A DNA stretch of 64,000 nt from Glandiceps talaboti (GCF_964340395.1 NC_135553.1:12514501-12578500), one strand, 5' to 3'. Counted from the stretch's first letter, positions 11,586-30,340 are shown. Notes: generated by a model not told the origin, from the sequence alone. Numbers and translations are program-made.

Positions 11586-14485
11586 CTTCCTTATTCTTAT
11601 CTCCTATTCAAAGTGGTGTCATGTGACCTTCTTAAATGCCTCTCTCTCTAATCAATGTCCAAATTGTTATCACTTTCAACTTTCACTTACGCAGCATCTG
11701 CATGGCTAGCTTTCACTAGATGTCCAGTCTCGTTATGGTCAATATTTTGTTTGATAGCCATGACAGCCTCTGCAGCAAAGTCATTGGCAGTGATGTCTTT
11801 GATTCCAGCAACTTCTTTGGCAAAACGAATTGATCTTAGTCCAGACGCTGATAGGCCTTCAAGTATTGAGATCCCTTCCTGGACAGAAAATAATAATAAA
11901 TATTGTACATTTGTGGTACACTTTGTACATTTGTGGCTACTTTGAAGATATATTAGTAATGGTTACATCTACCAACATAATAGGCAGAAGGCATAATGCT
12001 TGGCGAGCATCCCTTCATGTTCTGTGCAAAAGATTTTTTTTTAAATAGCTAACACTACTACGGTAGTCAGTTTAGAAAATAAAATGAAATGAAAGCAACA
12101 CATGACTTTGAAGTTTTAGGAGTTTTGAAAGTTATATCAGCTTAGGCCTCTGAGCAGAAATCCCATTGTGTTATCATCAAAGGATGTACCTCTAGAATAC
12201 AACATAACTGGCTTGAGTCTATTTTATTTATGATATCATTTTTTATTTACTGACTGGTACAGCAACCCATATAATTGTCTCCCATGCACATGACACAGTT
12301 ATTTTAAACAGGGCATGTACAAGTCAAAGTCTGGATCAACATGATGGTGTCGACTTTCAAAATTATTTGGCAAGCATTGACTGACACAACCTTTTGTGGA
12401 CAGCTACAAGGTATTAAAGTCTGAGAAAAGAGTAAGGAATGGCCGAAGAATTAATTTATGAAAATTCACTATCCACTTTCTGTGTTTATCTCCACTATGA
12501 TGGGAAGGTCCGTATCCAGTATGTAATCGTATCATTACCTCACACAACTCTCCACATTTGACTGTTTTTATTGGAGTTTCACCTTGCCCTGTCTTCTCTT
12601 GATTGGTTGCTGATGAGTCAGGTGATTCTTTATCTGTACTTTGATTGGTTGATTCTGATTCATTCTCTGTTGTATTTTGTTTGTTATCCTCATTGTTAGA
12701 GTAGCTGACTGTGAAGGCAAAGAATCACAGCATGTTTTATCAAATATGTGTTATGACAAAGTGTAATAACCATTTTCATGTTGAAGCAATCTAGCAACAT
12801 ATTTTAACAAGTTTTTGAACTAGAAGTTCTTGTTAATCTGAGTGTTAAGGGGGTATAAATAAGGAAGGAAACCTAAACTGTATATCCAATGGTCTTGCAT
12901 AATTAGTATTACTGATAGAGTTCCTTTCTTTGTTGTTAATATAATGTATAATCAATAAAATACAAATCCATCACTTGTAAGTAACGTACATGTAAGTGTG
13001 AGGTTTATCAGACATGTTTACTAAGGATCAATAATGTATCATCCCACAATACTAGACTCAGCAGCCAAAGCAATGTTTTATATATCCCTACAACCACATT
13101 AATAACAACATCCAGAGCATTAAGACATGCTAGTGCAATCACTTTTAATAAGCTTACCGAAAAAGTTTGGAGTTCACCGTCTTTAAGACTAATTTTATAG
13201 AAGCATATTTTAAATGAGTTTTATTGATCCTGTATATTGGTATTTGTCTTACATTTTCTGTGTGTTTTACTTATTCTGTTTTTGTTGTCTTTTATCTATA
13301 TGATTTTTAACCCTGTTTAAATAAATAAATAAAAAGTGTTTTTCAGTCTTGCTATATTGTGACGAAATCATGTATTACCTGCAATGTTTTTCTTCTCTAG
13401 GAATTCTTCAGCATGCAGTCCAATTACTGCCACCCTAGTTGAAATGAAAGGAATAGCTTGGATGTTAACCGCAATACTTGTACGGCATCAGAGGAGATAA
13501 CACAACCATTATACACAATGTTACAATAAAAGTTAACTCAATTATCGTTTTAGTATCTTTAACTCTCCCTATAACTAAACCTTTCTCTCTCTACTTAATT
13601 TTCACTGGTTGGTACTCAATTTATCACATCATTGTCATAATACTCCAGAACAACTGCAAAAGCAGACAAGGTCATTGGGCAATTAGTGTGCAAGAAGCCC
13701 TCTACAGGGACTCAGATAGTCAGGGTGGAAACAAAGGATTCATGTTGCTGTCACTTACATGGAACCAGTGTGAAACGCAAACAACGACCACACTGTCAGT
13801 CTATCTACAACGCAGTTATAATGGAAACTGGCAAATCTGGCTCAGAAGAGGCCTGTTGTACATTTACACAGGGGTGAGGCATTATGGAAATAAAGAAAAG
13901 TTAGAACTCTTCAAATGATAGTCAAACAATACCGAGGTGACTGTGACAGTGGGGACAAACAACTTTTCTCTAATGTTTTACCCTTCCAGCAACCATTAAC
14001 ATGAATGAAATATATTATGAGAATAACCATTGCAATACTATAACATCCCTGACAATGTTGACAAAAATTTGAGATTTGCTCTGTGAGTACACATTGTTAC
14101 ATGTATATGATGAATCAATAAGTACTTACGTTAAATCTCTGTTAAATTCCTGTACTGGATTATAAAATACTTCATTTGATGATGGAAACAGTACTTCGGC
14201 TTTTCCTTCTGTGATTGTATAGTACTCCTTCCCACCTATCACTTTGGTTTCTGTACTTACAGCCGCCATGCTTCTTATCACATCAATCTTCACTTTCGTT
14301 GTCTTAAGATCCGAGTATTGTCTTCTTGATGATTGCTTGTCATAAATTACACATGATATCACAGACAGTGTATTATGGTATAACTTTGGAGATTTTCTTT
14401 GAAATGTAGAATTGTAGTCAAACAAGCAAGATCCACTAATTCTAATTGGATTGATCACCCTTGTATAAGAGAATATCTTGTTCAT
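47..14485 (-). CDS. TRMT1: tRNA (guanine(26)-N2)-dimethyltransferase, 3' end beyond window
   Basis: TRMT1 makes N2,N2-dimethylguanosine at position 26 of cytosolic and mitochondrial tRNAs using S-adenosylmethionine. Coding exons in transcript order: 14130-14485, 13379-13434, 12539-12708, 11691-11878, 11127-11355, 10182-10330, 9473-9556, 8072-8141, 7181-7315, 6539-6624, 5545-5653, 4434-4510, 1411-1530, 47-155. All junctions are GT-AG, phases agree, and they give 646 residues without a stop. Seen: a basic N-terminal presequence (about 1-70), the family signature [10 protein letters not shown] near 110-118, SAM-binding LSASGLRS (203-210), catalytic DPYGSP (276-281), zinc-type CxxC pairs (391/394 and 426/429), [10 protein letters not shown] (436-445) and the WGP motif in exon 13. 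The last exon ends at CKKFKK, where vertebrate TRMT1 enters a CCCH zinc finger, so the C-terminus lies left of base 1. An apparent TAG at the end of exon 13 lies in the intron once donor GTAGGT at 1410 is used. Confidence 0.97.
949..1120. repeat. (TATG)n microsatellite in TRMT1 intron
   Basis: About 150 bases of TATG with a few ACGT variants at the right end. All ORFs here (MYVC / HTYI repeats) are artefacts. Confidence 0.97.
2187..2471. mobile_element. hAT-like non-autonomous element
   Basis: The left end CAGGGCTCGAAATC is inverted as TTTCAAGCCCTA at the right. CAGGG-type ends followed by CTCGAAAT are typical of hAT MITEs. The flanks share TATCA, a weak trace of an 8-bp target duplication. 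Confidence 0.6.
2698..2784. repeat. Short palindromic element
   Basis: TAGCCTAGAATCC is inverted as GGATTCTAGACTA; the inner GATTTTGAA and AAATCTCAAATTC parts pair weakly. Confidence 0.6.
2996..3120. mobile_element. Fold-back element family A, copy 1
   Basis: The left arm GGAAAATACAAGTGACCTAG is inverted as CCTTAGGTCACATGTATTTT then CC; the outer ends CATTCA / TGAATG also pair. A G-rich run separates the arms. Confidence 0.75.
3708..3890 (-). mobile_element. MITE family C, reverse fragment
   Basis: The reverse complement contains CACGGCAACCAATTTCCCTG, CAAACTTTGCCATAAGAAAG and AAAATTTGTATGGTGACCCT, as in the copies at 43585, 45277 and 49060. It lies in a TRMT1 intron. Confidence 0.65.
4866..5235. 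repeat. Strand-switching (CATA)n/(TATG)n microsatellite
   Basis: CATA repeats (about 4893-4966) switch to TATG (about 4967-5012), then back to CATA (from about 5018), mixed with CA runs. Adjacent blocks are inverted copies, so each junction can form a long hairpin. Confidence 0.95.
8340..8796. mobile_element. 457-bp element with about 65-bp terminal inverted repeats
   Basis: The left arm CAAGGAATTATAACTACGG continues through TGAAGGAAAGTCATTGAAAC. The right arm is its inversion (GTTTCAATGACTTTCCTTGA through CGTAGTTATAAGGCCTTG). No ORF of note. It lies in a TRMT1 intron. Confidence 0.8.
9150..9313. mobile_element. 164-bp fold-back element
   Basis: The ends CCAAGGGTTCTAA and TTAGAACCCTGG are inverted; the centre pairs strongly (CAGGCTTTGTCAAGCTGTCTG-type arm with CAGACAGTTTGACAAAGCCTG, one mismatch). 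It is almost one complete hairpin. TRMT1 intron. Confidence 0.8.
10815..11100 (-). pseudogene. Two degenerate tandem copies of the 3' part of TRMT1 exon 5 in the intron
   Basis: The intron just downstream of exon 5 (11127-11355) repeats roughly the last 100 bases of that exon twice, on the same strand. Copy A spans about 10995-11100 and still reads [13 protein letters not shown] and EM followed by a donor-like GTAAAT, but has an in-frame TAA. Copy B spans about 10815-10930 and reads [16 protein letters not shown], more diverged. The conserved TATTTGGAG marker (plus strand) occurs at 11167, 11032 and 10855, giving spacings of 135 and 177. Neither copy has a clear acceptor, so they look like non-functional partial exon duplications. 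Confidence 0.75.
11520..11582. repeat. (CA)n microsatellite in TRMT1 intron
   Basis: A short interrupted start is followed by a pure CA run, between TRMT1 exons 11127-11355 and 11691-11878. Confidence 0.95.
13640..13880 (+). other. Cys-rich ORF segment of unknown origin in TRMT1 intron
   Basis: One plus frame reads [20 protein letters not shown], then a CCCH segment and [15 protein letters not shown] before a stop. Cys spacing and charged residues look like a small secreted or zinc-type domain, but no family was recognised. It lies on the opposite strand to TRMT1, within the first coding intron. A second frame is also open over 146 codons, which weakens the case. Confidence 0.2.
14267..14269 (-). 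promoter_or_regulatory. TRMT1: Likely second TRMT1 start codon (Met73)
   Basis: The upstream ATG at 14483-14485 has a weak context (T at -3, A at +4). Met73 reads AGCATGG (A at -3, G at +4) and removes the whole basic presequence. TRMT1 and yeast Trm1 act in both mitochondria and nucleus, and yeast uses two starts, so leaky scanning to Met73 is a plausible way to make the non-mitochondrial form. The contexts are seen; the use of both starts is inferred. Confidence 0.55.
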
Positions 14486-15239
14486 TGATTTTTACTTTCA
14501 CAAGATCCAACACAATGCTCATATCCACTGGATGAGACTTGAGAAATCTGTTTTGTTGAAATGAGTTGTACCCTGAAATCAAAGCATTAAAGATACACAT
14601 GTAAACTTAGAGTTGTACACAGACTGTTGCCTAAGTACATGACTGTATTGATTTTGATTGAAACTAGTATTATATTAGTTTGTTACTGAACATAGGAATG
14701 TCATACCACTGCATGTATCAGTAACAAAACATTTTAAAAATAAATAAATAAACATATGTTTTTTGTAAACAAACAAACAAACAAACAAACAAATAATTAT
14801 TTAATTAATTTATCAATCTGCCTTGTCATTTGCTGGAAAGTAATATCATGCATGAGTGGTATTGTAACAAGACCTCGTGTACTCAATTCCGCCATCAAAT
14901 CAAGTTCATATCAAAATATACAGTTTTGATGTGGGAGAAACATGAGAAACACGTGTGTATGATGATTTTTTAAACACAACAGGACACGGGCAGTGTCATG
15001 AACATAACGTTGACAATCATTTCACGTTGGAGAAAATTAATGAAAATTGTCATATCCAATGCAAATAAATCTATCTTAGGGCTTACCAAACAAATCACAC
15101 TGTTGTTACAGTCCTAAATGGCCCAGATGGTTCACAAACTTCTGACTTCATGAACTTTAACAACGTTCAAGGGGATCGCCATATTGGATACAGGAGCATT
15201 ATGGGTACAATCAAACGGAAGTGACGTCATAATATTGCT
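14486..15239. promoter_or_regulatory. TRMT1/MXRA7 divergent promoter with ETS/CRE site
   Basis: TRMT1 exon 1 has an acceptor-like site just above 14572, and a donor-like GTAAGC lies at 15086-15081, so a non-coding first exon probably starts near 15200. On the plus strand, MXRA7 has a non-coding exon ending at 15406. Between them is CGGAAGTGACGTCA (about 15216-15229), an ETS half-site fused to a perfect cAMP-response element (TGACGTCA at 15222-15229), a pairing well known from promoters of broadly expressed genes. No TATA box was seen. Transcription start sites are inferred. Confidence 0.6.
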
Positions 15240-15406
15240 TCGTTCGCTGTGTAGCAGTGGAAGCCGACTACCATAAAATTGCGGGTGTAGAATATATAAA
15301 ATATGAATTTGTGAAGTGTCTGCTACGATTAGTAATCGAGTTGAGATGTTCCATAGTTTATGAACTTGCATCGCAGAATAATTCACCAAACATTTCTTTG
15401 AAATAG
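15240..15406 (+). other. MXRA7: Probable non-coding first exon of MXRA7
   Basis: A consensus donor GTAAGT follows base 15406, and an acceptor (TTGTTGTTGCAG) at 16362 starts the first coding exon, eight bases before its ATG. The 5' boundary is only a guess from the position of the CRE at 15222. Confidence 0.5.
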
Positions 15407-16370
15407 GTAAGTTGTTGTATCAGTTATGTAAAGCCTAGGTAAATACAATCTGAAATACAAATAGTATTCTGACCGAATATGGCTGAATCGACATCTAACA
15501 CTGCACTGTGTAACAGTAGTTTAGTGCATTAACATGTGTGAAAACATGTACAAACTACGGGTGAACTGTGCATATTACGTGCGGAAGCTGCATGTTCCCA
15601 AAACAATTTCATATAAAACTAATATTTCAGTCGACATTTTTGTTTCCTCTCCGTGACTAGTAATAGTATGTGTACAGTGGAGTGTACGCTACTCGTTCCG
15701 TTATTTGTTTTGTTTGCCTACATCAAATATATGACATGATGCGAAAGGAAAATGACTGCATAGACAAAATATGGAGAGGGGTCCTTGTTTGCAAAGTGAG
15801 TGACATGGTATTTCATGGAACGATGTACTAAATACTTGTAATCAAGTGAGGTGAAGAATAAGACTATGAACAGGGCTATGAAAGATTGGAATGTTTAAAA
15901 AATGAAAACAGGCAAAATGTGACGAAGAGTGGTTTAAAATTCCAGAAAAAATTTGACTTTGTTATCAGGAATTTTCATTTGTAATAATTGTATGAACCAT
16001 GAGTCCGTGAGTTGAAAATTTTATTTGACCATGAATACTCATTTTGAAATTTTCTGTTGTTTTCTTTGTCTCTGTGAGATTGACATAATAATATATCAAC
16101 ATTGTATATATTTTGGTTGTATTCATTTATAACATTTAATGATTTATAAGTAGTTGCTGATTGAACCAACCAAATCAACCCAAATCTCAGTCAGTAGATC
16201 TGTCATTCTAGTATCAAACAAGTGAAGTGCTGTATATGCTGTATATTAAGTTACTGAAAATTTGATTACTATTTGATTTTATATTTTTGCAAAAAATTTT
16301 TTTTTTTGCAGAGATTTATTAAGCATTATGAAATAATTCAAAATATGTTATTGTTGTTGCAGGCCCAACC

Positions 16371-22807
<6,437 letters not shown>

Positions 22808-23588
22808 ATTGTACTTAAAAGATAATAATAACATTATATACAGTTATGCCTTGATAATCGTCTCCTTGCCACACACAACTATGTGTGTATGTGTCCATAT
22901 ATGTATGCCATTAAAACACACAAACACTACCTCATGTCCAGTGTTGTAATAGTTTACCCTGTATTTAATAACATACATTTCTGTGGCCTGCAAAGACATG
23001 GTAACTTTCCACTGATGCTAATGATAGGGTTCACACATGCTCAAGTTGTTGAAAGTCATGGAATTTCATGATTTTCCTGGAATTCTAGTGGAAATTCTAG
23101 GACCTGGAAAATGAAATTTATGAAGTAGTGATTGTTGAAAATTCCCATTGTATTGGCTAGTGAGTACAAAGACGTAAAAAGTGAAATGTTTGCCAGTTGA
23201 AACATTAGACACACTATAAATACTCATGGAAATTACATCAGTTGACTATGAAATCCTCAAAAATGACTCAAAAAGTCTAGGAAACTCCTTGAAATTTCAG
23301 AGACTTTCTTTGTATGAACCCACAAAATACAAATGTTAGGAACTACTGTCAGCCATTGCAGTGTTTCAAAATGTACAACTTCTGAAAACATCAGTGCTTC
23401 TTCAGAATTCCAGACTCTCAAAATTGAAACAAAGCAGTTTGATGACATCAGCAGTTCTTGACTGTAAAACATCATTATACTCTTCTGAGCTATATACATT
23501 TGATCTCTTGTTTTTTGATAGCCTATTTATGGCGCAGCCGAGACACGTCGTTAATAGCTGGATGTACCTTCTAGCTAGTCTATCTGCT

Positions 23589-23671
23589 AGACCTCGGATG
23601 TTCTTCCAATACAATACGACACACGACCGAACATCGCTATCGAGGATGGAACATCCAAGGTCTAGCAAATG
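23589..23671. repeat. Inverted repeat with about 20-bp arms
   Basis: TGCTAGACCTCGGATGTTC on the left is inverted as GAACATCCAAGGTCTAGCA on the right, with one mismatch and a short spacer. It is probably a small fold-back element. The overlapping ORFs on both strands are by-products. Confidence 0.6.
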
Positions 23672-25680
23672 TCATCAGGATATAAATAACTGCCAATCAT
23701 AGAACCGCGTTAGCGACAAGCACAAACAGAGGACAATAGCTAATTTTTCATGCATATTCATCTTAAGGAGGGGCCTGTAAAACTAACCACCAATGCGTTA
23801 ACTGAAATGTGTGAATGACAACGTCTACACACTCATCAAACTCACAATTACCATAAACCGATAAGACATAGTAATGACAAATGTGTTTGTCAACACCTGC
23901 ATGCAGAGATTGACTATATTAAAGTATATATATGCATACATGGCCCAACCCACCGCTTAACGTAATCTCAATGGAATGTCCAGTCTGAAAATGACATTAG
24001 CGAGACTGTTCGGGCAAGCCCTCACTGCGAACTTCGTTCACTTATAGTATTGACAGAAAGCCCGAACGTCTAGCAGCAAGACTACCTTCTAGCCTGCGTC
24101 TTCTCAGATTACGAAGACTAACAATGCTAGTGCCGACCTAGTAAACGGGCTATGTTTTTGGCATAATATTGAAACATGGTGATGAGGAAGTGGCAACTAC
24201 AAGATCCATTGACCAAAACACCAGAAAAATGTATGTAAATTTATAATCTTTGTAACTCAAAACTGATGAATAATTCATCACATTTGGTGTAAACATACCG
24301 TACTTCACAGGTTTAAATTCACACTGGGTCATATTTATACACTTGGCAACTCAACATGTATTTGGTTCTGTTATCCTGTGGTTGAAATAGGTACAAGCAC
24401 ATGGCTTCAACTAGTTTCATACCTAAGTGTTCTTTTTCAAGAAGTTTCATTCAGATTTGTATGTTGTTCTGTTATTGAAAATTATGGTGATTGAAAAACT
24501 GTTCCACTCAGAATGAAATTGTTTATAAAAAGAAAAAAAAATGTTAAAAAAAATGGTACAAAACTGTATGAGATGTGGAAGATATCAATTTTGATGTCTG
24601 TAAAACTTTATAACCCAAAACTTGAGAATTTGTTCTGCTACTGTTAGTTGACTGGTGCCTTTTTGGCTAACAGCAGCCTCATCAGAGGGTATCATTTTGT
24701 ATACCAACCAAAGTGAAATACTGGTAGTATTATTTCATAATGCATTGAGGTTGAAAAGTTTGTTTTTTGAGCATAAGAAGCTGGGATCGGCCAAAGCAAT
24801 GTTTATGAAACCAAGCCTTTAATGGCACAATTACTGCAAAAGCTATACTACAGTACCCACACATGTGAGGAACAAGCCCTGTTGAAGATGCTTTATGATT
24901 GAAAAGAATGTACAGGCTGGTTTGACAAATATATAGGCCTGATTAATTACCATTTCTGTGATCTCCAGCTATCTTTGATATGAAAAATAAATTAATTTGT
25001 TTGAATTTTCAGAGACACAAGTCAGAAAGGTATTCATAAGATGATCAGTTACTTGAGTTCAAAGTTGAGAGGTAGAGAACTGATCAAACATATCAAAAAA
25101 CTGACTAGTGGTTGTGTAAGATAATAATATGCAATGTTCAGTGTTTAAATACTTATGTATTTTCAGTCAAAGCAGTAATATTGGACTAGTCTTGTGCTCA
25201 TGAAGGCACGTTTCCTAATGCACTGCTGGATCCCCTCATACTGTCATAGGTCAGACAGCAGTGAATGCTAGCTATGGAGTCATGGCCGGTCATTCACATG
25301 CAGACAGAACAAATCCAGGAAGCATGTTTTTGGTCTTTTCCATGACCTTTGATATAGGGTGTGCCAAAGTCAGGAATTCATGGTAGATTTACATTCATAT
25401 CATTACAACATCACGATTCCTGCCGATGGTATATAAGCTTTGAGATTTTTATGCATGTAAACAAGACTTATGTAATACAAATTCAGGAGCTAACCGAACA
25501 TCTGTAAAGCTACAGAGTGACAGTATATGCAGCCAGACAAAAATATATCAGAATACTTTTTCAACTCGAGATGATCCCATATGTCACTGAAAATGTGCTG
25601 AGCCAAAAAAAAAAACTATTTTAGCGTAGGAGTTGATTGTTGTACATGGAAATTAACAATATTCATGGTTATCTTTTTTA

Positions 25681-26027
25681 TAAAGCTGTTACTAGCTACA
25701 ACTGGAACTTTTTTGAAACTGTCTTGTTAGATAATATGATTTACTTGTAATATTGTACACACTGAACAGTATTGAATCACCTGTGGATAAACATATTTGT
25801 GTAGCTGTATGCATAATACAATAAATGCAATCAAATTGACTTTTGGGTTGGTACCCTTAAAACACCAGTCACAGTGTGATGTGATCACTCTTATGGATCA
25901 AATCAACCTCTAATTACTATGTACAATGTCTAATTATTGGTAATTCAATAATTTTCAGTGACTATATTGTTGGTCGTCTGATCAAAATATAATACTTGAG
26001 TTACAGCTAAGTGCAGTTTTAAAATAT
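25681..26027 (+). mobile_element. MITE family D, copy 1
   Basis: A 347-bp element starts AAAGCTGTTACTAGCTACAA and ends with GAGTTACAGCTAAGTGCAG, an imperfect inversion of the start. The interior (GTATTGAATCACCTGTGG; ACAATGTCTAATTATTGGTA) matches copies at 46394-46768 (reverse) and 58240-58560. It has no coding capacity. Confidence 0.7.
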
Positions 26028-26510
26028 AACCACCTGTGCATAATTCTAGTTTCTAGGTGTAGTTCTTATTCGTGGTGAATTTCATACCCATCCATTGATT
26101 TTAAGTTGTACTTTTTTCTGTTGTGCTTTTTTGAACATTTTGGGCACCAATGTTTGTTATCATAAGTTTACCACAAGTGATTATGATAATGTCTACGCAT
26201 CAGATAGGGAAATATATGTACGTACAATAAGTATGATTGGCAATACAGTTTCACATGGTATAATTATCTTTGTAATATTTTTGGTGTTTCATCAAAACTT
26301 AAAATTTCATTGTTGTACTTTTTTGAACATTTTGGGCACCGATGTTTCTTAAGGTGTATATTCTAAAGGCATATTTCTCTTAAAACATGAGTTTTGATTT
26401 TGTAATGCAATAGGTGTTTCTAGAGGCTTCAGATTTTTTTTTTCAAAAAAAGTTTTGTGTACTAGACCTTGAAAACTTGTTCAGTAATGTTTTATGGTCA
26501 CATTCAGCCA

Positions 26511-26670
26511 AGGAAAATGTAAGTGACTTATTAAAGGGGGCTGTATTGTGTCTCTACAAATGCAACCACAGTGTTGTGTGATACTTATTACTGTTACCAA
26601 ATTAAGGCTTAACACAGAGACAAGTCATGACAAACCTTTATAGTCACCAGTATTTTCCTGCTGAATAAGG
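26511..26670. mobile_element. Fold-back element family A, copy 2
   Basis: The left arm CATTCAGCCAAGGAAAATGT, AAGTGACTTA is matched on the right by TAGTCACCAGTATTTTCCTG, CTGAATAAGG. It is more diverged and longer than the other copies. Confidence 0.65.
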
Positions 26671-29529
26671 ATAGATATTGGAGAAGAATAATAATATATA
26701 ATACCTGCACAAGCTGTAATTTATTGAAAATTTTAGGAAAGTTTATTTTTTAAGTATAAATGTACTCTGATAAATCAGTTGACACACATAATGATATTTT
26801 TTTGTGTTTGAAGAAACAATATGCCATATTCTGGTTTCCAAAATTCTGGCCATTTTGCAGATAGGCATCACAAGAGGTCACTCCCATATTTGGCAAAGTG
26901 AGGTTACAGTTTATGTCATATGCTCACTGATCGTATGGCTATGTATGGAGTTGTGAACAAAATATGTTTACAAGAACTCTTTGAAAAGAGCATCAGACAT
27001 GTTTTAATTACTGGTAGTGACAAATAAAACTGTACAATGTGGAGCATCTGGAAAATAAGTTGCTTCATATGTGCTATCTTTATGCTACAATACTTTATTT
27101 GGTCCTCACTTCCTGCCCAAAATGGCCTGTGAACAGCACTCCTAGTGGCCAAACCAGGAAAAAAAATTTATCTTTCCAATAACCGGAATATGGCTTGACT
27201 TCTTATGGTTTTACATGTATACATGTATAAAGTATTACAAAGTTGTTTTGAACAAGGTGTAAAAACTTGTTATTGTTTCACTGTAAAAGTAGTGTATGTA
27301 TTGTATTGTATTTTTAAGACAGTTCTATTCATAATAAATGTTCCTATGAAAAAAATATTTTGTCAGAGCTCTTATTATTGGGTGGTTTATTCTAAAGAAT
27401 AGTACCCATTGAACCTGAGTTTACAGAACATTGTGTTGCTCAAAAAAGTGTTATTTTAGTCAGACAAAGTTATGGTAAGGTAATGATGAATATATGAAAT
27501 GGCTTCTCATCTGTGATGTCTTAAATTATTGCCAAAACTCTAAAAATCTATAGGATAGTAAAACATAGTACTTTTGGAATGGTAAAGTAGAAATGAATGC
27601 AACGTCGATCTCTCTACTATTGACCTATCTTTCTCATGATCAAGGTCCATAGTAGCTTTATCAAAACATTGCATTTGTCCAAAATAACTACAGTATATTT
27701 TACTTTCCAAAGCTTAACACATTGTCATTGAAAATCAAGAATGATTATCACCATGCAAATTTTTGGAATAGAAAGAAATTTATGTAAAAACAGGAGGCCA
27801 AATCAATTTTGGTGTCTAAATATGCAAGGTCAAAACTTTGTATTATACAGTAGCCCTGTAGTTTCCACAACCAGATAGAATCATGTAAAAAGTAGAACTC
27901 CCACTTGTATGAAGTAACAAGTCAGAATGCAGGTGCCTGTATCAGAAAAACAAAAGATTGTATAGTTTGGCCACTAGGGGTGCTGTTAAAAAGCTGCTTT
28001 TAGACTAGACTAGAGGGCCTAGATATTGAAGTACTGTAAGCCTATAGAAAAATTATTTCCCTGTGTTTCATAACAAAGTTGGTGTCCATTCTCAACTTAT
28101 TAAAACATTGTTAACTTTTTTCAGATCAATTAATTTTCAGGAATATGCACATCCTTTTAGCCAAATTTTGACTGCTTTATATACAACAACACAAACCATG
28201 TTCAGTACCTCTTAAGAAATTCCAGATATTTTATTTTTCACCAAAGAATACGGCATGATAAACACAATGAGGTTTTTTTCTGCATTACTATAATTGTGTA
28301 ATTTCTTTATGGTGCCTTCTAATTTGAAGAACATTGTGTGCATGGCCATTTTTTTCAGCTTGATCATCTTTATACTTTCAAAGTGTTTACTAGACTGTAC
28401 ATGATGTAAGATATATGGTGTCTTTTGCCCTCATCACTGAGAGGGATTGGCTGACACATGGTCTTGCTGCTAGACCTCCAGGCAATTCAGCTAACTTTCA
28501 AAGCAACCACTTTGGCTACCGTGGTCTTTCCCAAGCATCTAGCAAAAGTCAATATTGAGACATTACATTGACCTGACATATTGCTGTGGGTTGGGGGTAA
28601 TGTATGTTAATATATTCAATAACCCATGACCTTTTATAATATGCACATGTGAATGAGAAAGATCACAACAAATTGAATGTATCATTTGTAGCAGGTGGTA
28701 CCATAACATGGGCGACACAACCCTATCTGAAATTGGGAATTACCCCCCAACCACACCCCTGTCTTACTACCGACACAATTTATCTTTCAAACTATGTACA
28801 TACCTGAACTTGACATTCACAATCCACTTAATATTCAAAGACACACAAAAAATTATTCTGTATTATAATACTGATTTTGCATAATCCACATTTATTCAAT
28901 AATATTAAACTATACAGACAGTATGTTCATGTGTTGTTTTAACATGACAAATTTCACCATAAATCTGAATAAATATATAATATCATGATAATTACTTTAT
29001 ATTGATGTATTGCTGAAAATTGTATACTTGCTAAGAGAAAGAATATTTTGGTAAACTACAAGTTATAGTATGCGATTTGAGTAACTATTCAATTGAATGG
29101 GATAACTGTGGCTTTCTGACATGCATGGCTTCAGAGGAATCATGAACTCCTTCATATTAACGCCTACAAATCAGCAGAAAGCATATCCAAATTTGTTTTC
29201 TGTATTTGCAATACACATACAAACAAACAAACAGTGGTATGTCAATATATGCCGATTATAAAATTTATATTCACAAATTATGAAAAGTTATGACCCAGAT
29301 ATTCATCATAGCTGCATGAATGGTGAGTGTGCTGTCATAAAAACTGCTACCGATGGTGGATTGATACCGCAAGCATAGTGATAAATTGTACAATAGCCGT
29401 TGGTGGCACTGCAATATTCTGTCACACAGATTACTTGATCACCTATGAAGACCATCTAGCAGTGTGGTTTAACATCTTAGATTTAATAAATTGTCACTTG
29501 TCTGCCTATTCTGCAATTCACATGTTTTT

Positions 29530-29531
<2 letters not shown>

Positions 29532-29570
<39 letters not shown>

Positions 29571-29613
29571 TGTGTCTGTGTGTGTGTCTGTGTGAGTGAG
29601 TGTGTGTGTGTGT
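29532..29613. repeat. (TG)n microsatellite
   Basis: An interrupted TG run with TC variants. It creates spurious ORFs on both strands. Confidence 0.95.
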
Positions 29614-30079
29614 GATACTGTACGTAATGTAATGCATCACCTTGTAAACGTGTACTTGTACCATAGAATAACTGTTTTGTGTTGTGCGAACACTACATAC
29701 ATGATGTCCACACACCCTTTGTACTCATATTATCTCAACTTATGGTTCTAAGAGACTTAGAGTTCCAAATACTTGCTATTGAGTACAATAACACTTTTTT
29801 ATTTTGATAACTTTAGAACTTATTGTCACTGTTTTTACAAGCTCTTCTCTTCTCCTCTTCATATATACATGAAACAAAAATTATTGACATTGAAAATAAA
29901 TCGCAATTAAAATTCCATATTATTTTTCTGCTAAAATATAATCAGAGAAAAGGAGATTATCCCAAGGCGTTATTGGTATAAAACCAATTAATACAGAGTA
30001 TGAAAAAATCCAAATGTTGCAAAAGAACTTATTGTACAGGTTGAACTTGATATTGAGTTTTAAAGTAAGGGTGATACTA

Positions 30080-30340
30080 CTCAATTTGATATTTGGTAGC
30101 TTGCCCTATAAGTTAACCAAATGTTTGCTCAAGCCAATTTGATATTTGGTAGATAATTATGGCTGACATGACCCCTTAGGTCAAGCAAGTTTGCTCAATT
30201 CAATTTGAAATTTAGTAGGTAAGGCTGACATGACCCCTTAGGTCAACCAAGTTGGCTCAATTCAATTTGAAATTTGGTAGGTAAGGCTGACATGACCCCT
30301 TAGGTCAACCAAGTTTGCTGAATTCAATTTCATATTTTAG
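30080..30340. repeat. Tandem repeat with about 62-bp units
   Basis: Four units contain CAATTTGAAATTTGGTAGGT followed by GGCTGACATGACCCCTTAGG. The two middle units are nearly identical and the outer ones are diverged, as expected for a minisatellite growing from its centre. It lies just downstream of the WBP2 stop codon. Confidence 0.85.

Noticed and set aside
23361-23702. Overlapping ORFs on both strands (113 and 88 codons)
   Set aside because: They overlap a fold-back repeat, and neither resembles a known protein.
25010-25085. Possible extra 3' exon for MXRA7 after TTTTCAG at 25016
   Set aside because: The MXRA7 reading frame already ends at 22807 with the conserved C-terminus, and no coding similarity was seen here.
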